Positions 25,743 through 28,987 of a stretch of 28,987 bases of DNA are shown piece after piece. The translations under genes were made by a program, and so were the position numbers. Under the pieces are notes generated by a model, which saw only the letters and a program-made list of their open reading frames with translations, did not search any database and was not told the DNA's origin. The first letter of the stretch is position 1; every line of letters starts with the position of its first letter. Origin of the DNA: Baffinella frigidus (lineage: Eukaryota > Cryptophyceae > Cryptomonadales > Baffinellaceae); NCBI GenBank assembly GCA_026770585.1, contig MU646314.1, positions 218,876-247,862 of the forward strand, read 5' to 3'.

Positions 25743-25796
25743 GGTTGGTGTCCCTGGTTGGTCTGGCCCACAGACTGGGCCACAGTCCTCGAATTT

Positions 25797-25960
25797 TCGG
25801 GCGGGTAGTATTCCTGAATACGATTTTGGGGACCTCCGATCCGATTTTAGTGTATTTTAAGGATATAAATGAAGGCTAGATAGTTTTTACACCCTCAAGA
25901 TACACCAATTTCTAATCGGAGATCCCCGAAATCGTATTCCTCAGGAATAATCGTCCCAAC
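25797..25960. mobile_element. Foldback element in the putative CNNM promoter
   Basis: TATTCCTGAATACGATTTTG .. GGGGACCTCCGAT mirrored by ATCGGAGATCCCCGAAATCG .. TCCTCAGGAATA, starting about 55 bp upstream of the ATG. Confidence 0.9.
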
Positions 25961-26126
25961 CAAATTCGGGTCGGTTGGTTCGCATCCATGGAAGGAAACT
26001 CCTAGCGGTCGCTGCGGGCACAGGAGCAAGGCGCATCAGGTGAATGGCAAAGAGCGCAGGGTTCGCGTTTCATTGGTGGTTTCAATATCCCTCTTGAGGA
26101 CGGAGCACCGTTTGGGTGGGGTGCCT

Positions 26127-26262
26127 TTCTTGAACCCATGGGCCGTCGCCTTAGCGCTAGCGCGGAACTCAAAGGCGCCGAGTTCCAGAAGCCTTTCTTG
26201 AACCCATGGGCCGTCGCCTTAGCCCTAGCGCGGAATTCAAAGGCGCCGAGTTCCAGAACGGC
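26127..26262. repeat. 68-bp direct tandem duplication
   Basis: TTTCTTGAACCCATGGGCCG .. TCAAAGGCGCCGAGTTCCAG twice with two or three differences. A short plus-strand frame (MGRRLSASAELKGAEFQ) lies in unit 1; coding status unclear. Confidence 0.92.
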
Positions 26263-26358
26263 ACCTCAAAGGGCGCTTGCTCTGAGCAGCCTTGCGCGGG
26301 GAATTTCCGTTAATTTATGTACTCTTTCGGCCTAGGTGTGAGCAGAGGCGCCAATTGA

Positions 26359-26874
26359 ATGCCTCCAGGCGCGCTCCTCCATCTGGACAAGACGCCGTCG
26401 CTCGTCATCGCTCCGGAGAGTACCGCGGTTTCCGATGCTGAACTTGTATTTCGGTGGGTCCGCAAGCAGCCGGTCCCGAGAGCAGAGACGTGCAGGCGGG
26501 AGGCGGACCTCGAAGACGGCGTCCTCCTCTGGAACATCGCCGCCAACGTCATCGCCGGGCCCAATCTCATCAAGCAAAGAACCGTCCTCGACAAGCTGTG
26601 GGGCGCTGTTGCTGCAGCGAACAACGCGAGCGATGCTGTCGCTGAGATGGACGCTGTCACGAAGCTGGGGAACACCTACGCTTCCTGCGGCATGCACTCC
26701 CGCGCGGTTGGCCTCCAGCTCGTCCAGCTGCGCGGCGCGTTGGCGCGCGGGGAGGGGGAGGCGGCAGGGAGGGCGCTCATCTCCCTGGGGCACACGCTCC
26801 CGGAGGGCGACGAGCTGGACGTGCAGCTAGGGAGCATCGGCCAACAGGAGCGCCCCCCGTCCTTATCTCCCTGA
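26359..26874 (+). CDS. Unknown protein or exon, 171 codons
   Basis: I do not recognise it. ATG is preceded directly by an in-frame TGA; alternatively the exon could begin at CCTCCAG|GC (26366). The frame is G/C-ending at third positions throughout, unlike all surrounding non-coding frames, and ends at TGA. Visible: acidic/basic first third, EADLEDGVLLWNIAANVIAG (weakly recalls the calponin-homology 'DG..L..L.N.I.PG'), then LGNTYASCGMHSRAVGLQLV, which has TPR-like spacing (LG..Y...G....A), then ALISLGHTLPEGDELD. No signal peptide or membrane helix. It is divergent to the CNNM gene and 617 bp from its ATG, so the two could share a promoter region. It may continue by splicing at GAGCTGGAC|GTGCAG (about 26821). 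Confidence 0.6.
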   Translation: MPPGALLHLDKTPSLVIAPESTAVSDAELVFRWVRKQPVPRAETCRREADLEDGVLLWNIAANVIAGPNLIKQRTVLDKLWGAVAAANNASDAVAEMDAVTKLGNTYASCGMHSRAVGLQLVQLRGALARGEGEAAGRALISLGHTLPEGDELDVQLGSIGQQERPPSLSP

Positions 26875-27009
26875 TTTCCAATTAATCGTTTTAATCCATT
26901 ATTTTCTACGATCCGTACGATGGTTGACTGAACCGGGCTGGGTTTATTCGTACCTGGGCGGTGACTTATCTAGGCTTCGTGCCTGCACAAACAGTAGGCA
27001 GGCAGCTAC

Positions 27010-27282
27010 CCGGACTCCGAAGTGGACTTGCCGAGTTCGTTTCCAATGGCCGATTCGTATTGAGAAGTCGCCCCATCAGGGCAACACCCTGGCACACGTC
27101 GACCTTTGGAAACGAACTCGGTACGTCCGCTTGGGAGTCCGGTAGATCGAGTGGAGGGAGGTGACTAAACTGTTCTTTCTGTGCTAGTTCTAGCTTTACC
27201 TATGTTCCTTATTACCTTGGGGGATACCGAGCAGCTCCCTGCGCGCCTGAGAACCCTACCTCTGTCTCACTCTATTTGTTAA
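27010..27282. mobile_element. Composite family L element, inverted copy
   Basis: CCGGACTCCGAAGTGGACTT .. TTGGGAGTCCGG (27010-27143), GGAGGTGACT, about 65 bp extra, then CCGAGCAGCTCCCTGCGCGC .. CTACCTCTGTCTCACTC; matches 12220-12438 in reverse. Confidence 0.85.
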
Positions 27283-27343
27283 GTAGAGAGCGTCGTCAAC
27301 AGCTGGGTAAAGGCATCCCTCTCGCGAGCAGTCATCGGATCCC

Positions 27344-27554
27344 CCACTCGAGGCTAGAAATGGGAGTATTTTAAAAGTTTCAACTTTACAAGTCCTTTAT
27401 ACAAGTGGGCCGATGTGTAGTAATTTTCCCCAAAGTCGCGTTTGGTCACGTATCTGACAGATATCTGTCAATTGCGTGACCAAGCCCCGCCCGTGACTCG
27501 TACAAATGTTTGCAACCCCACCTTTCAAATGCTTCCCTTTCCAGCCTCGAGTGG
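27344..27554. mobile_element. Family A element copy 5
   Basis: CCACTCGAGGCTAGAAATGG .. CCAGCCTCGAGTGG; inner GGTCACGTATCTGACAGATA .. ATTGCGTGACC. Confidence 0.92.
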
Positions 27555-27555
27555 T

Positions 27556-27685
27556 CTAGCTCTGCCCCAGTTAATCTGCGCTCCTCATTAAATGCATTTA
27601 GGTGCTCTTCGTACTGGAGCTTTTGTACGGAGTCCTCATCTACATGTATTTAATGAGGAGCCCGCATTAACTGAGGCAGAGCTAG
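27556..27685. mobile_element. Family B foldback abutting the family A element
   Basis: CTAGCTCTGCCCCAGTTAAT .. GCTCCTCATTAAATGCATTT mirrored by ATTTAATGAGGAGCCCGCAT .. CAGAGCTAG. Confidence 0.92.
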
Positions 27686-27759
27686 AATGTGTGGGGACCT
27701 ATCACGTCTCAGGTGGATACGAGCAGGCTGCACGGGCGTTCGATAGCTAACCCGGCTGG

Positions 27760-27866
27760 CTTAGTAATATCTAACCCCGTAGTGCCAGCCGTAGTACCCA
27801 AATCTAACCTGTGGGGTTAGATTTATCTAACCCCGTAGCACCTACATCTAACCCCGTAGTACCAGA
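27760..27866. repeat. ATCTAACCCCGTAG(T/C)(A/G)CC repeat cluster
   Basis: Four direct units (about 27767, 27816, 27832, 27845 onward) plus one inverted TGGGGTTAGATTTATCTAAC junction. Confidence 0.85.
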
Positions 27867-28046
27867 ACATACGGCGCTCTTGCAAAGGGAGGGTCGGCGT
27901 GAGCGACTTTACTCTTGTCGTGCGCACAGAATCCCAGCAGCTGTCGAGCGAGGACGCGACACAATTTCAAAGGGGGTTTCAAACTTTCACCCGAATCTCG
28001 AAATCCTGAAGGAAATGGAATTTTAGAATGAAAAAAACAGGTCCAG

Positions 28047-28100
28047 ATTCTGGACCTGGCTTTTATTCTTGGAATCTGGACCTGGCTTTTATTCTTGTCC
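28047..28100. repeat. 27-bp tandem duplication with small hairpin
   Basis: GGACCTGGCTTTTATTCTTG twice, directly after AGGTCCAGATTCTGGACCT (self-complementary). Confidence 0.92.
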
Positions 28101-28149
28101 TTCTTTGGCTCGTCAGCGGCCTGCTGACTAATCCGAGACTGAGAAAGGA

Positions 28150-28278
28150 TGCGGCACCGGGGAGCAGTTTGCGGAGCTCTACAGGCCAAAAACGCCGCAA
28201 ATGGACACGTCGACGCTGGACGGCTGGGCCACAAAACCGCAGACCCCTGACTCGCGCGACTTCTCTGGCAGACCTTCC
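28150..28278 (+). CDS. Candidate exon, unknown
   Basis: Plus-strand frame reads GEQFAELYRPKTPQMDTSTL then DGWATKPQTPDSRDF, coding-like in composition. Possible acceptor GAAAG|GA near 28146 and donor TCCAG|GTTCCT at 28278. No family recognised and no link to 26359-26874 shown. Confidence 0.3.
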
Positions 28279-28294
28279 AGGTTCCTCCACCAAA

Positions 28295-28455
28295 CCCTCC
28301 CCCACCCTGGAGGCAACTCATGGGCAAATCTTAAGTCAATTACCCACGAAGGCACTCGGATTCTGAGTGCATTTGTATGGGGATTGACTTGAGAAATCAT
28401 CGATTTGCCCACAAGTTGCCTCCAGGGTGGCACACGGTGGACTACGAGGCCCTCA
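28295..28455. mobile_element. Family J foldback
   Basis: CCCTGGAGGCAACTCATGGG .. CTTAAGTCAATTACCC mirrored by GGGGATTGACTTGAG .. GCCCACAAGTTGCCTCCAGG; then GTGGCACACGGTGGACTACG. Confidence 0.9.
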
Positions 28456-28596
28456 CGACCCCCGGAATTGGGATCGCGTGGTCAAACTTGTACCGGGAAA
28501 GGGCTGCCGCAAGTGAAAGTGGACGAGGCCACTTTTACAAAGATTGCCTCACATTCCGCCGTGTGGAACCCTGAGCTCAAGGGTCCACCAGCCCTC

Positions 28597-28928
28597 CCAC
28601 TCCAGGCTGGAACACGGGGCATTTTACAACCGGGTGTGACCTAAAAGTCCTGATTTAATCCCGCCAGGTATTTGATTTAAATGCTTTGGAGTTCCCCGAA
28701 TCAACGAAATTTACTACATAATTGGCCAAATCAGTCGTGTCCAGCCCTGGACGTGACCAATTGTGTGGTAAATTTCATGTATTCGGGGAACTCCCAACCA
28801 TTTAAAACAAATACCTGGCGGGATGAGATTTCTGGCGGGCTGGTCACGTATCCCCCGGCGCGGGGGGTCTCTCAGTACACCATCATACAACCGCATTATA
28901 TAATAACCCTACGTGCAGCCTGGAGTGG
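28597..28928. mobile_element. Family A-like element with a nested family C-like element
   Basis: Outer ends CCACTCCAGGCTGG / CAGCCTGGAGTGG. Inside, 28660-28824 is a palindrome CCGCCAGGTATTTGATTTAA .. TTTAAAACAAATACCTGGCG with GAAATTTACTACATAA / GTGTGGTAAATTTC. Confidence 0.87.
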
Positions 28929-28987
28929 TCTCAAGCCAAGCGGTTCCGGCCTTTAGGTTTCCCGGGTTTGTACCACGGGGGAGGGGG

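Noticed and set aside
25269-25742. 157-codon minus-strand frame as a single-exon protein
   Set aside because: Only its first 33 codons match the CNNM family; the rest is read-through past the exon 1 donor into G+C-rich intron.

Overview
The window is nuclear DNA of a eukaryote. It shows small spliced exons, long repeat-packed introns, degenerate TTTAGGG-type (plant/alga-type) arrays and dozens of short foldback elements; I see no bacterial operon, rRNA or convincing tRNA. The host cannot be named from sequence alone. A microalga or other protist (green alga, dinoflagellate, haptophyte or cryptophyte) fits the TTTAGGG arrays, the loose 5' splice sites including two GC-AG introns, and the frequent AG|G acceptors.

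Most of the window (25742 down to 910, minus strand) is one gene. I reconstructed 18 exons by matching translated segments to the CNNM/CorC/Mam3 family (DUF21 membrane domain, paired CBS domains, cyclic-nucleotide-binding-homology domain) and then checking splice sites and phase. The exons sum to 1590 nt, a closed frame of 529 codons plus stop. The residue order follows the family from the [11 protein letters not shown] membrane helix, through GEILPQ, two CBS domains and EEILDEQD, to a C-terminal cyclic-nucleotide-like domain. Only about 6% of the 24.8 kb gene is coding; the 17 introns run about 0.6 to 2.5 kb.

The introns are remarkable in three ways. (1) Almost every exon has one to four decayed partial copies ('exon echoes') in the neighbouring introns, often with the splice site still attached; only one copy per exon is intact and in phase. 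(2) Telomere-like CCCTAA arrays sit directly before about half of the 3' splice sites, so the repeat could itself supply the pyrimidine tract and a CTAAC/CTAAA branch-point-like motif. (3) At least a dozen families of foldback MITE-like elements are inserted throughout, several nested, several splitting exon echoes, and one contributing the 3' splice site of exon 2.

Right of the gene start (25743 to 28987) lie a foldback element in the putative promoter, a 68-bp tandem duplication, a GC3-rich 171-codon plus-strand reading frame (26359..26874) that is probably an exon or short gene of unknown function, more MITEs, and a weak candidate plus-strand exon near 28150. Positions 1 to 909, downstream of the stop codon, are mainly degenerate telomere-like repeat with two further echoes of the last exon.
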